A DNA stretch of 64,000 nt from Chryseobacterium tructae (GTDB taxonomy: Bacteria > Bacteroidota > Bacteroidia > Flavobacteriales > Weeksellaceae): positions 2,728,001 through 2,792,000 of the forward strand of contig NZ_JAUFQR010000001.1 of assembly GCF_030409875.1 (NCBI RefSeq). Reading direction: 5' to 3'. The first letter of the stretch is position 1; each line of letters starts with the position of its first letter. Below are positions 1-8,923 of this stretch, in pieces. The position numbers and the translations under genes are program-made. The notes under the pieces were generated by a model. The model ran no database searches. It was given only the letters and a program-made list of their open reading frames with translations, and had not been told where the DNA came from.

Positions 1-660
1 GTTCGATATTATCAATTTCAACTTCTTCTTTTTTAATTTCAACAATCGTAGGATTAATCGAAAGACGTTCTTTCATTTCAGCAACTTTATCATTCAGAGT
101 CGCTGAGAATAAAATGGTTTGCTTTACTACAGGCATGAGAGCAAAAAGCTTATTCATTTCTTCGCCAAAGCCTAACTGAAACATCTTATCTGCTTCATCG
201 ATGACCAAATGTTGAATTTCTGAAATACTCAGTGCATTATGATCAATCAAATCTAATAAACGTCCGGGAGTTGCTATAAGAACTTCTACTCCAAACATTC
301 CTTTCATCTGGGGATTGATAGAAACCCCTCCATAAACAGCCATTGTACGAATTTCACGTTTAGATTTTCAGTAAAAGCTCTGAAAACTTCATCAATTTGA
401 ATGGCTAATTCACGCGTAGGAACCAATATTAAAACCTGAATATTACGACCTTTCTTAGCTTCTGTATTTTGTAATTTTTCTAAAATTGGCATTACAAAAC
501 AAGCTGTTTTTCCGGAACCTGTCTGTGCAATTCCCATCAGGTCTTTCCCTTGTAAAATAACAGGTACAGCCTGTTCCTGAATCGGAAAAGGTTTTAAATA
601 CCCTAATTTCTTAACAGAACGAATAATATTGTGTGATAATCCTAGTGATTCAAATGACAT
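1..660 (-). CDS. DEAD-box ATP-dependent RNA helicase, N-terminal part (cut by window edge, frameshifted)
   Basis: ATP-dependent RNA helicase acting in rRNA or mRNA remodelling in the cytoplasm. Reading on the minus strand from 660, the Q-motif region (PFPIQEQAVP), motif I (AQTGSGKT) and motif Ia (PTRELA) are seen. At 359-361 the frame breaks: one T is missing from the run (an A on the coding strand). In the shifted frame the protein continues with ATPGRLLDLID, the DEAD box (VIDEADKMF) and motif III (FSAT), and then runs off the left edge. The second RecA-like domain lies outside the window. The missing base is in a homopolymer inside conserved sequence, so a sequencing error is more likely than a true pseudogene. 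The RhlE-like subfamily is plausible but not proven. Confidence 0.9.
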
Positions 661-679
661 AAAAACTATTTATTTGCTG

Positions 680-687
680 CAAAGATA
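680..687 (-). promoter_or_regulatory. Putative -7 promoter element for the helicase gene
   Basis: The minus strand reads TATCTTTG, matching the Bacteroidota -7 consensus TAnnTTTG, about 20 nt upstream of the helicase ATG. No convincing -33 TTTG is seen. Motif match only. Confidence 0.4.
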
Positions 688-890
688 CGCTAAAAGGCTG
701 GATGATGGGAGTCATAATACTCCTTTTAAAGGTGACAGTTAGTAGTTGTAGCACTAAAAGTAACTTCCCGCCTTCTTCTTCCAGATCCCTCCTTCAACTT
801 TTTATTGCCGATTTGTCCGAAAATTTGTTTTTGGAAAAGTTTTTGCCAATTAGTTTTTATAAATTTATCAAAAATTCGAGAAATCAAAAT

Positions 891-1496
891 ATGAAAAAAG
901 CATTAATAATAGTCGATGTACAGAATGATTTTTGTGAAGGCGGAGCATTGGCAGTACCGGGAGCTAATGAAATTATTCCTTATATCAACATTCTGATGGA
1001 GGAAAATGAATATGATCAAATCGTTTTAACACAAGACTGGCATCCGGCAGGACATAAAAGCTTTGCAAGCAGCAATGGACGTGAAGTGGGAGAAAGCATC
1101 ATTCTAAATGGCGTTCCTCAATTCATGTGGCCAGATCACTGTGTACAAGGAACTTTCGGTGCTGAATTCCATAAAGACTTAAATCAAAGTAAAGTAACCC
1201 ACATTATACAAAAAGGTAAAAATATTGAAATCGATAGCTATAGCGGCTTCCAAGACAACAACCATTTTATGAAAACTGGTTTAGACGATTTCTTGAAATA
1301 CCATGATATTCAATTGGTAGAGATTGTAGGATTGGCAATGGATTATTGTGTAAAATTCACAGCTCAGGATGCTGTAGCTAATGGATATATTACCTGTCTT
1401 CATTTCAACGGAACCCGCGCTGTAAATGTAAAACCGAATAATGGAAAGGATGCCATCTATGAGATGCTTGAAAAAGGAGTAACTGTATTGGGATAA
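891..1496 (+). CDS. pncA: Nicotinamidase (PncA family)
   Basis: Cytoplasmic cysteine hydrolase of the isochorismatase-like superfamily that converts nicotinamide to nicotinate and ammonia for NAD salvage. The open frame extends upstream to 702, but family proteins begin with a KALIIVDVQNDF-like strand, so the ATG at 891 is chosen (201 aa, usual length). Visible active-site residues are Asp9 (VDVQNDF), Cys153 (MDYCVKF) and the likely Lys in QKGK near 108-110. Metal ligands are Asp49, His51 and a further His in TQDWHPAGH, with another His in WPDHC. It is a single gene, convergent with the SASA-type esterase, sharing a bidirectional terminator at about 1527-1564. Confidence 0.93.
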   Translation: MKKALIIVDVQNDFCEGGALAVPGANEIIPYINILMEENEYDQIVLTQDWHPAGHKSFASSNGREVGESIILNGVPQFMWPDHCVQGTFGAEFHKDLNQSKVTHIIQKGKNIEIDSYSGFQDNNHFMKTGLDDFLKYHDIQLVEIVGLAMDYCVKFTAQDAVANGYITCLHFNGTRAVNVKPNNGKDAIYEMLEKGVTVLG

Positions 1497-1526
1497 CATA
1501 ATAATGATATACTAAAATGTATCAAA

Positions 1527-1564
1527 AATAAAACAGTATCATCATTGGTACTGTTTTATTTTTT
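1527..1564. terminator. Bidirectional terminator between pncA and the esterase
   Basis: Inverted repeat AATAAAACAGTA / TACTGTTTTATT around a 9-10 nt loop, with a T run on each strand, placed between two convergent genes. Confidence 0.75.
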
Positions 1565-1569
1565 TAATA

Positions 1570-2423
1570 TTACTTTCCACTCAGTATAGTTAATTCTGAT
1601 AGAAAATCTTTAGGTTCAATATTTCCAATAGCAAATTCATGTTCCAACAATTTGATATTTTCTGTCTTGGTATAAGGTCGATTATAGATGGTTGTTAATA
1701 TACTTTCTTCATCATTATCGGGTTCAGGAAGATGCCTTAAATCCCGAAAGGTCTTATAATATCTAATCCCTAATACTCTTTGTGACAGCGCATTGAAATG
1801 TATGTTATCAGCATTAGCCGTCAGTCCTTTGGCAGTAACGAAATAACAATTTGAGTGAGTTTTGGCAAAGTCTTCCAATGCTTGATTCATTAAAGGAAAT
1901 GAGGTGAAATATTGTCCAAAGATCCCTTTGGAGAGAAAATCTCCTAGACCTCCTATAATAAGAGGAACTTTGGGAATATTTAATTCCTGGTGTAATGTTT
2001 CTATGATTACAGAAAATTTTTCACCGTATCTCTCGGCTTTCTCCGGTGAACAGTCGTTTTCCCCTTGATGCCATAAAATACCTGAAAGCTGGCTGGTTCG
2101 TTGTGCAAGTTTGGCTTGTGATACAGCATTTTCAAATAAAGCGCCTCCTACAGCCCAATCATCAAGGCTGGTTCCTCCATCAGCACATGGAATTAATCCT
2201 ATCTCTTCTTCTGGGTTGTCGAGTCTCCAGGAGGCTGCAAATGAAGCTGCAAGGCCTACACCAGCACTGGGACGATCAAAATTAATAGGCTCGGACATGA
2301 TTTTGCCATAATCCGTTTCTTTGCATTTTTAATATGTTCATCATAGATAGGCGGAACTTCTGTACGATAACCGCGACCAGCCATATTTGACTGACCTATC
2401 ATTAAAAAAAAGGAATGTATCAT
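1570..2423 (-). CDS. SASA-type acetylesterase (sialate O-acetylesterase-like), frameshifted
   Basis: SGNH-fold carbohydrate esterase (DUF303/SASA, CE6-like), probably deacetylating a glycan. The continuous frame starts at 2298, but conserved sequence continues upstream to an ATG at 2423 and includes the nucleophile motif GQSNMAG. Two one-base insertions must be removed: one in the T run 2326-2330 and one in 2301-2304. The repaired protein is about 283 aa. The C-terminal Asp/His block is DNIHFNALSQRV, and a conserved middle block is GILWHQGENDC. There is no clear signal peptide. It lies 27 nt downstream of the TetR gene on the same strand, so the two are probably one transcript. Substrate is unknown. 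Confidence 0.8.
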
Positions 2424-2450
2424 TTCTTATTGATTTGTATGCCAATACTT

Positions 2451-2992
2451 CTACTGAATGAAGACCAGGCTAATTTTTTTCACTTCATTTTTGAGCAATG
2501 TCTCCAGATCTGAACGCAGTAATTGTCGCTGTGATCACACTGGTAAAAAAAGAATTCTTATCCACGGTATTGGAAACTGACGATCTATCACCTGCTGTTT
2601 TTTTGTAATTCAATAATGGCATCAAATAATTGATCTCTTCTTTCCAAATAGGCTGCACTTTGTCTACTCTCATAAGTTGTTGAAGATTTACCACTGTCAT
2701 TTAGCTTAATGAGGAAAGCATATTTTGTTCCGCTGTCAATTCCTGCATATAATAAATGCTCGAGTTGTACTAAAGGATCTTCTGAGCTGTTACAAGCTTT
2801 AATAGCTGCCAATTCCCATGCCTCCATCATATTCTTATTGCATACTTCCAATAATTCATTTCGGCTTTTAAAATATCGATGAATTGTTCTTCTATTAATA
2901 CCACAACTTACCGCAATGTCCTCGAATGTAGCTGAAAAATTCTCGTTTAATACGGATATTGCCGCATCAATAATTTTTTGTTGAGTGCTCAT
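2451..2992 (-). CDS. TetR/AcrR-family transcriptional regulator, frameshifted
   Basis: DNA-binding repressor-type regulator. The N-terminus (residues 1-50) is a typical TetR helix-turn-helix: IIDAAISVLNENF, then FEDIAVSCGINRRTIHRYF. As read it stops after 134 aa (2588). Repairing a one-base loss in the T run 2598-2604, a loss in the A run 2545-2551 and a gain in the T run 2488-2492 restores a 180-aa protein ending VFIQ at 2451, a normal TetR length with a plausible ligand-binding C-terminus. Three indels in 120 bases is the densest cluster in the window, so real decay cannot be excluded. It probably controls the adjoining esterase; that is inferred from gene order only. Confidence 0.75.
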
Positions 2993-3128
2993 AATTCTTA
3001 TATCGACTCAAAATTACGACAAATGTCTCATTTTTGAGACATTTGTTTTAAAATTATATAAAATTTCAAATAAATGGAAGGTCTGCTTGTACCATGAAAT
3101 ACAATTTTCACTCAATTACATATACGAA

Positions 3129-3155
3129 AAAGCGCAGGAATTAATTCCTGCGCTT
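3129..3155. terminator. Strong hairpin downstream of the pseudouridine synthase
   Basis: Perfect 11-bp inverted repeat AAGCGCAGGAA / TTCCTGCGCTT with a 4-nt loop, about 75 nt after the stop of the minus-strand gene. It is also placed to end transcription from the other side. Confidence 0.65.
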
Positions 3156-3230
3156 CTATTCTTTAAGCTTAAAATTGATGATTTAAATAAGAAGCCAGAA
3201 TCTAAATTAAATTCATAGCTTATCCTTATT

Positions 3231-4415
3231 TTAAAGCATTTTAAGGTTGTTTACTTCCAGTTCTGAAAGAATTCTCCAGTGTCCTCTTTTGATGTTCTTC
3301 TTCGTTAATCCGGCAAACATTACTCTGTCTAAAGATTCTACCTCGTATCCTAATCTTTGGAAAATTCTTCTGATAACACGGTTCCAACCGATGTGGATCT
3401 CAATTCCAATTTCATTTTTCGGTTTTCCTTCAATGTATGAAATCTGATCAACTACTGCTACTCCTTCATCAAGACGGATTCCTTCTGCAATAAGACGTAA
3501 ATCTTCACCTGTTAATTTCTTGTCTAATGTTACATGATAGATTTTCTTAGCATCAAAAGATGGATGCGTCAGCTTTTTAGTCATGTGTCCGTCATTAGTC
3601 AATAAGATAACTCCTGTAGTGGAACGGTCTAATCTTCCAACCGGGAACAATCTATAAGGCGAAGCATTTGCTACAAGATCCATTACTGTTTTTCTTGCTT
3701 TATCATCCTTCGTTGTAGAAATATACCCTTTTGGTTTGTTCAGAAGTACATATACAGGTTTTTCCGGTGTAATACTTTGTCCATCAAAAACAACTCTGTC
3801 AGTTTTCTGTACCTGGTACCCCATTTCAGTGATTGCTTTTCCGTTTACCTCTACAAGCCCTTGAGTGATAAGTTCATCAGCCTCTCTTCTGCTGCAGATT
3901 CCGGAATTAGCAATATACTTATTAAGACGGATGCTGTCTTTATGAATGTCTTTATCAATCTTGTTCAGTCTTCTTTTCTGTACAAAAGATCTTGTTTTGT
4001 CATCATTTCTATCCTCTCCATTAGCAGAAGGTCTTCTACCATATTTTAGGCTACCTCTTTCATACTTATCTCTTGTGTCAAAACTTTTACCACCTCTCTT
4101 GGGTTTTCCAAAAGATTTTCTTTCATAGCTTTCGCTTTTATTCGTGATATAAGCTCTACTTTCAGATTTTGACTCAGAATCATCACTTGAGCTATTAAAA
4201 CTCCCAGTATTTTTCTTAAACGGTTTCTTTTCAAATCTTGAGTTGGATCCTGAATGTTCGGGGCCTTTTCTATCTCCGTCTTTAGAGAAAGGTTTTTTAA
4301 AAGGTTTTGATCCTGAAGAATTTCCAGATCTGGAAGCACGAGAATCATCAGAACTTTTCTTGGTTGAAATTCTTGGTCTCTTTGGTCTGTCTGAATTATT
4401 ATTATCTCTGCTCAT
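3231..4415 (-). CDS. Pseudouridine synthase (RsuA/RluB/RluE family) with long basic N-terminal extension
   Basis: Isomerises specific uridines in rRNA to pseudouridine. Residues 1-160 are a low-complexity, Ser/Lys/Arg/Asp-rich, probably disordered tail, as is common in Flavobacteriia homologues. Residues 162-210 form an S4 RNA-binding domain (IRLNKYIANSGICSRREAD). The catalytic domain follows, with the signature GRLDRSTTGVILLTND and catalytic Asp263. Total length is 394 aa against about 240-290 for enterobacterial RsuA/RluB, the difference being the tail. The target uridine cannot be told from sequence. It is divergent from aroB, with back-to-back -7 elements between them. Confidence 0.93.
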   Translation of the reverse strand: MSRDNNNSDRPKRPRISTKKSSDDSRASRSGNSSGSKPFKKPFSKDGDRKGPEHSGSNSRFEKKPFKKNTGSFNSSSDDSESKSESRAYITNKSESYERKSFGKPKRGGKSFDTRDKYERGSLKYGRRPSANGEDRNDDKTRSFVQKRRLNKIDKDIHKDSIRLNKYIANSGICSRREADELITQGLVEVNGKAITEMGYQVQKTDRVVFDGQSITPEKPVYVLLNKPKGYISTTKDDKARKTVMDLVANASPYRLFPVGRLDRSTTGVILLTNDGHMTKKLTHPSFDAKKIYHVTLDKKLTGEDLRLIAEGIRLDEGVAVVDQISYIEGKPKNEIGIEIHIGWNRVIRRIFQRLGYEVESLDRVMFAGLTKKNIKRGHWRILSELEVNNLKML

Positions 4416-4429
4416 TCTAAAAATTTCTG

Positions 4430-4437
4430 CAAAGATA
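4430..4437 (-). promoter_or_regulatory. Putative -7 element for the pseudouridine synthase gene
   Basis: Minus strand TATCTTTG (TAnnTTTG), 14 nt upstream of the ATG. It lies 33 nt from the opposing aroB -7 element. Confidence 0.42.
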
Positions 4438-4470
4438 GTAATTTAGTTACGAGTTAAAAATTAAGAATCA

Positions 4471-4478
4471 TAACTTTG
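4471..4478 (+). promoter_or_regulatory. Putative -7 element for aroB
   Basis: TAACTTTG matches TAnnTTTG, 38 nt upstream of the aroB ATG, in the divergent intergenic region. Confidence 0.42.
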
Positions 4479-4516
4479 CAGAATAGTTTACATTTTAACC
4501 TTACATATTTTCAAAG

Positions 4517-5563
4517 ATGATAACAATATTAAACGATAATTTTTCGCAACTCAACGACTTTCTTCATGGGAAAACGTTCAGTAAAATTTTTATTTTAGTG
4601 GATGAAAATACGCATGAATATTGTCTTCCTGTTCTTTTAGGCAATATGGAGACAGATCTTGGGTTTGAAATTCTGGAGATTGAAGCAGGAGAAGAAATGA
4701 AGAATATCCAGACTGCGAATCAGCTTTGGGAAATTCTTACCGAAATGCAGGCAGACCGAAAAGCATTAGTCATTAATCTTGGCGGTGGCGTTATAACAGA
4801 TATGGGAGGTTTTGTAGCATCTACCTATAAAAGAGGAATTCAGTTCATTAATATCCCTACTACCCTATTATCCATGTGTGATGCCTCTATTGGTGGCAAA
4901 ACAGGGATAGATTTGATGCACTATAAAAATATGGTAGGAACATTTGCATTCCCTGAACAGATATTTATTTACCCTCAATTTTTAAAAACATTACCCTTTA
5001 AAGAATTAAGAAGTGGATTTGCCGAAATGTTGAAACATGGTCTGATTGCTGATAAAGCCCATTGGAAGCAGCTGATTCAGATTCATAAGCTTGAGGTGGA
5101 ATCAGTAACCCCTTATATCCAGAATTCTATGGATATCAAACAGGATGTTGTAGAAAAAGATTTCCATGAAAGTAATATCAGAAAAACCTTGAATTTTGGA
5201 CATACAATAGGCCATGCTGTGGAAAGTCTTTGTTTACAACAGGGAAATCCTATTCTTCACGGTGAAGCTGTTGCTATGGGAATGATTAGTGAAACTCATC
5301 TGGCCTTTCTTGAAAACCTTATTTCAGAAGAAGATTCAACAATGATTATTGAAAACATCCAACGTTACTATCCTTATTTAGACATCAGTGATTTTAAAGA
5401 TGAAGATATTACCGCTTTATTATTGAATGATAAAAAGAACGTGGACAGTAAAATTAATTTTTCTCTACTTACTGGAATCGGGTCATGTAATTATGATCAC
5501 CAATGCAGTCAAAAAAATATACTGGAAGCCATTCATTTTTATAGAAAATTGAATGATCTTTAA
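4517..5563 (+). CDS. aroB: 3-dehydroquinate synthase
   Basis: Second step of the shikimate pathway: converts DAHP to 3-dehydroquinate in the cytoplasm using NAD and a divalent metal. At 348 aa it has the expected length. The NAD-binding glycine segment is NLGGGVITDMGGF, followed by YKRGIQFINIPTTLL and DASIGGKTGID. Metal ligands are the Glu in FAEMLKHG, a His in NFGHTIGHA and the His in LHGEAVAMGM. The gene stands alone: no other aromatic pathway genes are adjacent. Confidence 0.95.
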   Translation: MITILNDNFSQLNDFLHGKTFSKIFILVDENTHEYCLPVLLGNMETDLGFEILEIEAGEEMKNIQTANQLWEILTEMQADRKALVINLGGGVITDMGGFVASTYKRGIQFINIPTTLLSMCDASIGGKTGIDLMHYKNMVGTFAFPEQIFIYPQFLKTLPFKELRSGFAEMLKHGLIADKAHWKQLIQIHKLEVESVTPYIQNSMDIKQDVVEKDFHESNIRKTLNFGHTIGHAVESLCLQQGNPILHGEAVAMGMISETHLAFLENLISEEDSTMIIENIQRYYPYLDISDFKDEDITALLLNDKKNVDSKINFSLLTGIGSCNYDHQCSQKNILEAIHFYRKLNDL

Positions 5564-5621
5564 ATTGTTTTTTCTTTGGTGTAAAGAATGATAATAGAAT
5601 ATTACTAATTTGTAAAAAAAA

Positions 5622-5653
5622 TAAAGCACCTAATTAAGGTGCTTTATTTTTAA
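5622..5653. terminator. Bidirectional terminator between aroB and the GLPGLI gene
   Basis: AATAAAGCACC / GGTGCTTTATT stem with a TAATTA loop and flanking A and T runs, between convergent genes. Confidence 0.75.
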
Positions 5654-5656
5654 AAT

Positions 5657-6463
5657 CTATTGTATAAGTTCAATGGGATTATTATCATGTATTTTTCTTT
5701 CTTTTATTTTAACATCCAAATCCTTTAGAAATTTTTGTTTTTCTTCACTGGTTTTAAAAATTATATCGCCAGTAAATGCCTTTTCTCTATACCTTTCTAA
5801 GTCACTTTTTTTAGAAATTTTTTCAAATTCATTTAAAGTAATTTGTTTTGACTCTTTATAAGTAGTATCATTTAAAATATCGTAATTAGATTTCTTTTTC
5901 TCCACTGATATAATTTCAAATGAATGAGTGTTTGTTTTATCATAGACTTTTAAAATAAGTCCTGGTAAGCCATGAAATTTATATGGACCATCTTGAAAAG
6001 AAATTTCCGTGGTAAACCATGCCGTCCATTCTCTTCCTCCAAAATGGGCTGTGGCTTTCTGTGTATTATACTCTCCAATCTTTTGTTTATCAGATAAAAT
6101 TTTCCAATTTATTTTTCTTTCATCCTTAACTTTTAAGACAGGGTTAGGCATATGGTTAGGCGTATAAAAATACATAATACCATCACCTTTTTTTTCTACC
6201 ACATATTTTATTTTCATTGAAATATCTGGGAATGACATTATTCCTTTCTCTGATTGCGCAGTCATAGTAGAATCAGATATTATATGTTTTAAGCCAGTGA
6301 AAATTGATTTGTTATCTTTTTCAAGGTCTAAAACCACAATTTCTTCGGAGATATCATCTTTTCTCAAAGTATCAGATACAAATTTGTAATTATAGGTAAA
6401 TCTAATATTTTGAGAATAATATATGCAAGGTAAAAAAAAACAAAAAAGAAGTAAACTTTTCAT
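5657..6463 (-). CDS. GLPGLI family secreted protein
   Basis: Member of the Bacteroidota GLPGLI family (TIGR01200 type), of unknown function; 268 aa. It begins with a signal peptide (MKSLLLFCFFLPCIYYSQ). The family motif HGLPGLILKVYD lies in the middle, preceded by the aromatic stretch GGREWTAWFTTEISF. The C-terminal third is Lys-rich. It starts 48 nt downstream of the stop of a small double-glycine-leader peptide on the same strand, so the two probably form an operon. GLPGLI proteins are often found beside such peptides in Chryseobacterium; a joint role in peptide export or maturation is only a guess. Confidence 0.85.
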   Translation of the reverse strand: MKSLLLFCFFLPCIYYSQNIRFTYNYKFVSDTLRKDDISEEIVVLDLEKDNKSIFTGLKHIISDSTMTAQSEKGIMSFPDISMKIKYVVEKKGDGIMYFYTPNHMPNPVLKVKDERKINWKILSDKQKIGEYNTQKATAHFGGREWTAWFTTEISFQDGPYKFHGLPGLILKVYDKTNTHSFEIISVEKKKSNYDILNDTTYKESKQITLNEFEKISKKSDLERYREKAFTGDIIFKTSEEKQKFLKDLDVKIKERKIHDNNPIELIQ

Positions 6464-6511
6464 TTATTAAAAATTTAAAAGGGCTACTTTGAAAAGTACC
6501 CCTTAATTTAT

Positions 6512-6682
6512 TTAACAACTTTGTAAAGTTGTGCCGGCATCAACACAGGTTAAATTATTTGAGTCCCCATAGACACCTGTACTACAACCACTAAAATTAC
6601 AACAGCACCATCTGCCTGGATCTCTAAACCCTCCTGTTACTGATTTTAAATTTTCTCTTGAAATTTTTTTAAGATTTTTCAT
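6512..6682 (-). CDS. Small double-glycine-leader, cysteine-rich bacteriocin-like peptide
   Basis: A 56-aa reading frame. Residues 1-18 (MKNLKKISRENLKSVTGG) are a textbook double-glycine leader of the kind cleaved by C39-peptidase ABC exporters. The predicted core is 38 aa with six Cys (residues 26, 27, 28, 33, 46, 56), rich in Gly, Ser and Asn. It is followed after 48 nt by a GLPGLI-family gene on the same strand. It matches the style of Chryseobacterium 'bacteriocin-like' peptides. No exporter or modification enzyme is in the window, so antimicrobial activity is unproven. There is no Shine-Dalgarno sequence, as is normal here. Confidence 0.75.
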   Translation of the reverse strand: MKNLKKISRENLKSVTGGFRDPGRWCCCNFSGCSTGVYGDSNNLTCVDAGTTLQSC

Positions 6683-6724
6683 AATAAGTGTTTTAAAATT
6701 GTCTGATAAATATAAATATTTTTT

Positions 6725-6945
6725 TTAATCACTATTGAGGGAAACTGTAATTACTAAAAATTTATTGTTATGTAGAATACACGCAAGGTGAAAAAGAGTT
6801 TTAGCTTCATAATATTCTTTAATTTTATTCAAACGCTTTTCAACGGAGCTTAAACTATTCGGATTAATGCTCCTTTCTTTTAGCTTTCAGCAATCTCAGG
6901 TTGATTTAATCCTTCCCGTAGATACTTAATAATTCTTTTTTCATG
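6725..6945 (-). pseudogene. LuxR-type HTH regulator, C-terminal fragment
   Basis: On the minus strand a frame without ATG reads HEKRIIKYLREGLNQPEIAE. After one base is restored near 6885-6895 it continues LKERSINPNSLSSVEKRLNK and then about 35 residues ending VSLNSD before the stop at 6725. This is the C-terminal HTH part of a LuxR/NarL-type regulator, about 73 aa. The N-terminal half is absent: the homology stops at about 6945, right where a tRNA-like fragment begins. Probably a remnant left by recombination. Confidence 0.55.
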
Positions 6946-6953
6946 ATATGATG

Positions 6954-7008
6954 GGTGCCTGACTCATAATCAGGTGATCCCTGGTTTGAGCCCAGGTTGG
7001 ACTACACA
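6954..7008 (+). pseudogene. tRNA-Met(CAT)-like 3' fragment
   Basis: The anticodon arm is intact: 5-bp stem CCTGA/TCAGG (6958-6962, 6970-6974) around a loop with anticodon CAT (6965-6967). A T-arm follows: CCTGG (6980-6984), 7-nt loop, CCAGG (6992-6996). The T-loop has T in place of the usual C56. The 5' acceptor strand and the D-arm are missing; the DNA before 6954 belongs to the truncated LuxR fragment. It is therefore a tRNA remnant, possibly an old attachment site, and not a working tRNA. Confidence 0.6.
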
Positions 7009-7009
7009 A

Positions 7010-7044
7010 AAGAGGCTATCTCACTTTTAAGACAGCCTCTTTCC
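7010..7044. terminator. Terminator of the S74-domain gene
   Basis: Stem AAGAGGCT / AGCCTCTT with a longer imperfect extension, directly downstream of the minus-strand gene ending at 7068 and directly after the tRNA fragment. Confidence 0.65.
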
Positions 7045-7067
7045 ATTATTAATAATCAGAATTATTT

Positions 7068-8923
7068 TTATTTCGAGAAGGAAGATTCGAGTTGTTTTAG
7101 ACGCTCTTCAAAAATAGATTGTTTATGTTGCATTTCTATATGCGAATTTTTTAATGCTTCATTTTCTTTTTCTAATGCCTCTACCTTTTTCGCCAGTTCC
7201 TGAGTTGCAGAGATATTCAACATAGATAAGGCGTCATAGTCTACCGTCCTCAGATCAGACACTTCAGTTCCATAAACAAATAGTCTTCCTTTAAGGTTTT
7301 TATTTGTTAAATTAACAGTAATACTGTTAGGCGTGCTTGCCTGTATCTCCAAAATAACTTCTCCTGTTTCATCATATATTTTAAGAAATTTGTCCTCTTT
7401 AGCAATAACAATGGGCTTTTCAAAAATAAGAACTCCATCATTTTGTTTTGCCAACTGATAGATATTGGGAATAAAAGTTTTTACACTACTTCTACTCACG
7501 GCTTGCGGATACACTGCCTCTACCTCCTGAGCAATTACCTTTTTAAATTTCTGCTTACCATATACCGATTCATCTTTCATAAAATAATTAGTAATACCAA
7601 GCTTTTTTAAGAGTTCCAAATCATTTGCTCCGTCTGACTTTCCTACGATACTTTTAATTCTTTTATCTGAGAAGAGAGAAGTTTGGGCTACACTCAATTT
7701 TCCTACGGATATAATATTCCCATCTGCATAAATAGAAGTGTTAGTATTGAAAGTACCCATATCATTGGTGTAATTAGAATAAGTAGTTAATGTTCCATCA
7801 ACAGAGCCTGATTCAGGACTTATTCCATAATACGTGAGGCTTGAGACCGCCAAAGGCCATCCTGTAGTTTTTAACCTGATATCCAGTGGAAATTTTGGAG
7901 TATTTGTTCCAATACCAATATTTCCGTTCTGATCAATATTGATTCTTCTGTTCCCATCGCCATCAGCAATGATGACATTATTCGACAGCGAAGCCGGCAA
8001 ACCACTTACATTAGCTCCAATTATGGTATTTGATTTTCCGGAAACAAGCCCAGCCGCCGCCCGGAAGCCTATAAAAGTATTATAATTATTTATCGAATTT
8101 AAATTATATCCTGCAGATCCGCCAATCGCGGTATTCCCTCTCCCACCAGGAATCATTCGAAAAGAGTCACCTCCAATTCCTATATTGTCATCTCCAGAAA
8201 TAAGCTCACGAAGAGAACTGGCGCCGATCCCAACATTGCCTATGGTGCTTTTAGCTGAATAAAGTGAAAAATAGCCGTTTGCCACATTATTATTCCCGTC
8301 CAGATTTGAATATAAAGCACGATATCCATACCCGGTATTTGTATTCCTGATTTGTTATTGCTCAGCACTTCTGATCCTATGGCAGTATTCATACTTCCTA
8401 TAGTATTTGAAATTAAATTATTCACCCCTACTGCAGTATTGTTAAGTCCTGTTGTATTAGCGGTCAGGCTATTAACCCCAAAGATGGTATTCGTAGTGTT
8501 TAAAACACCGGATACAATATTATTTCTTTTAAAAATAACATCTACATTATCAGAAGTCCCTATAAAATTAATTCCGTTTACCATCCCCGAATTCCCTGTC
8601 AGGCTCCATCCAGTCATCACAATGGGGGTTAAATCATCCAGTACTTTCGTCCATCGTCCAGCACTTGCACTCCAATAATAATATCCTGGAACAACATCGT
8701 TTACTGCAGTAGTGTTATAAATCATTAAAGATTGGACAGGTGATGGTACTGTAGTAGTATCAGAACTTCCAGTTAATGCGATCCTAGGGATTAATATTCC
8801 TTTATTTGAACCCGTAACGTCTAGTACTGAGGATGGATTAGGTGTTGCTGTATTGATCCCGATCTGAGCTTGCAAGTTGTTTTCAAAAAAAAGAATAAGC
8901 AGCAGCAATGTGCATTTTTTCAT
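7068..8923 (-). CDS. Secreted tail-fibre-like protein with C-terminal S74 (endosialidase chaperone) domain, frameshifted
   Basis: A 618-aa exported protein after repair of one lost base at 8344-8345. The N-terminus is a signal peptide (MKKCTLLLLILFFENNLQAQ) followed by IGINTATPNPSSVLDV, a common start of Flavobacteriia surface proteins. The middle holds Asn/Gly-rich repeats of the collagen-like/hemagglutinin-stalk kind (NTAVGVNNLISNT, NTAIGGSAGYNL, GIGTNTPKFPLDI). The C-terminus is an intramolecular chaperone domain: SDKRIKSIVGK, then a region ending KKVIAQEVEAVYP, then a coiled coil (EKENEALKNSHIEMQHK). S74 domains trimerise and self-cleave phage and surface fibres. The function here is unknown; adhesin or fibre is likely. 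Confidence 0.8.

Noticed and set aside
702..890. N-terminal extension of nicotinamidase
   Set aside because: Family proteins start with the KALIIVDVQNDF strand; the extension is low-complexity and lies in the promoter region.
6954..7008. Functional tRNA-Met gene
   Set aside because: Anticodon and T arms are present but the acceptor 5' strand and D-arm are absent and T-loop C56 is replaced.
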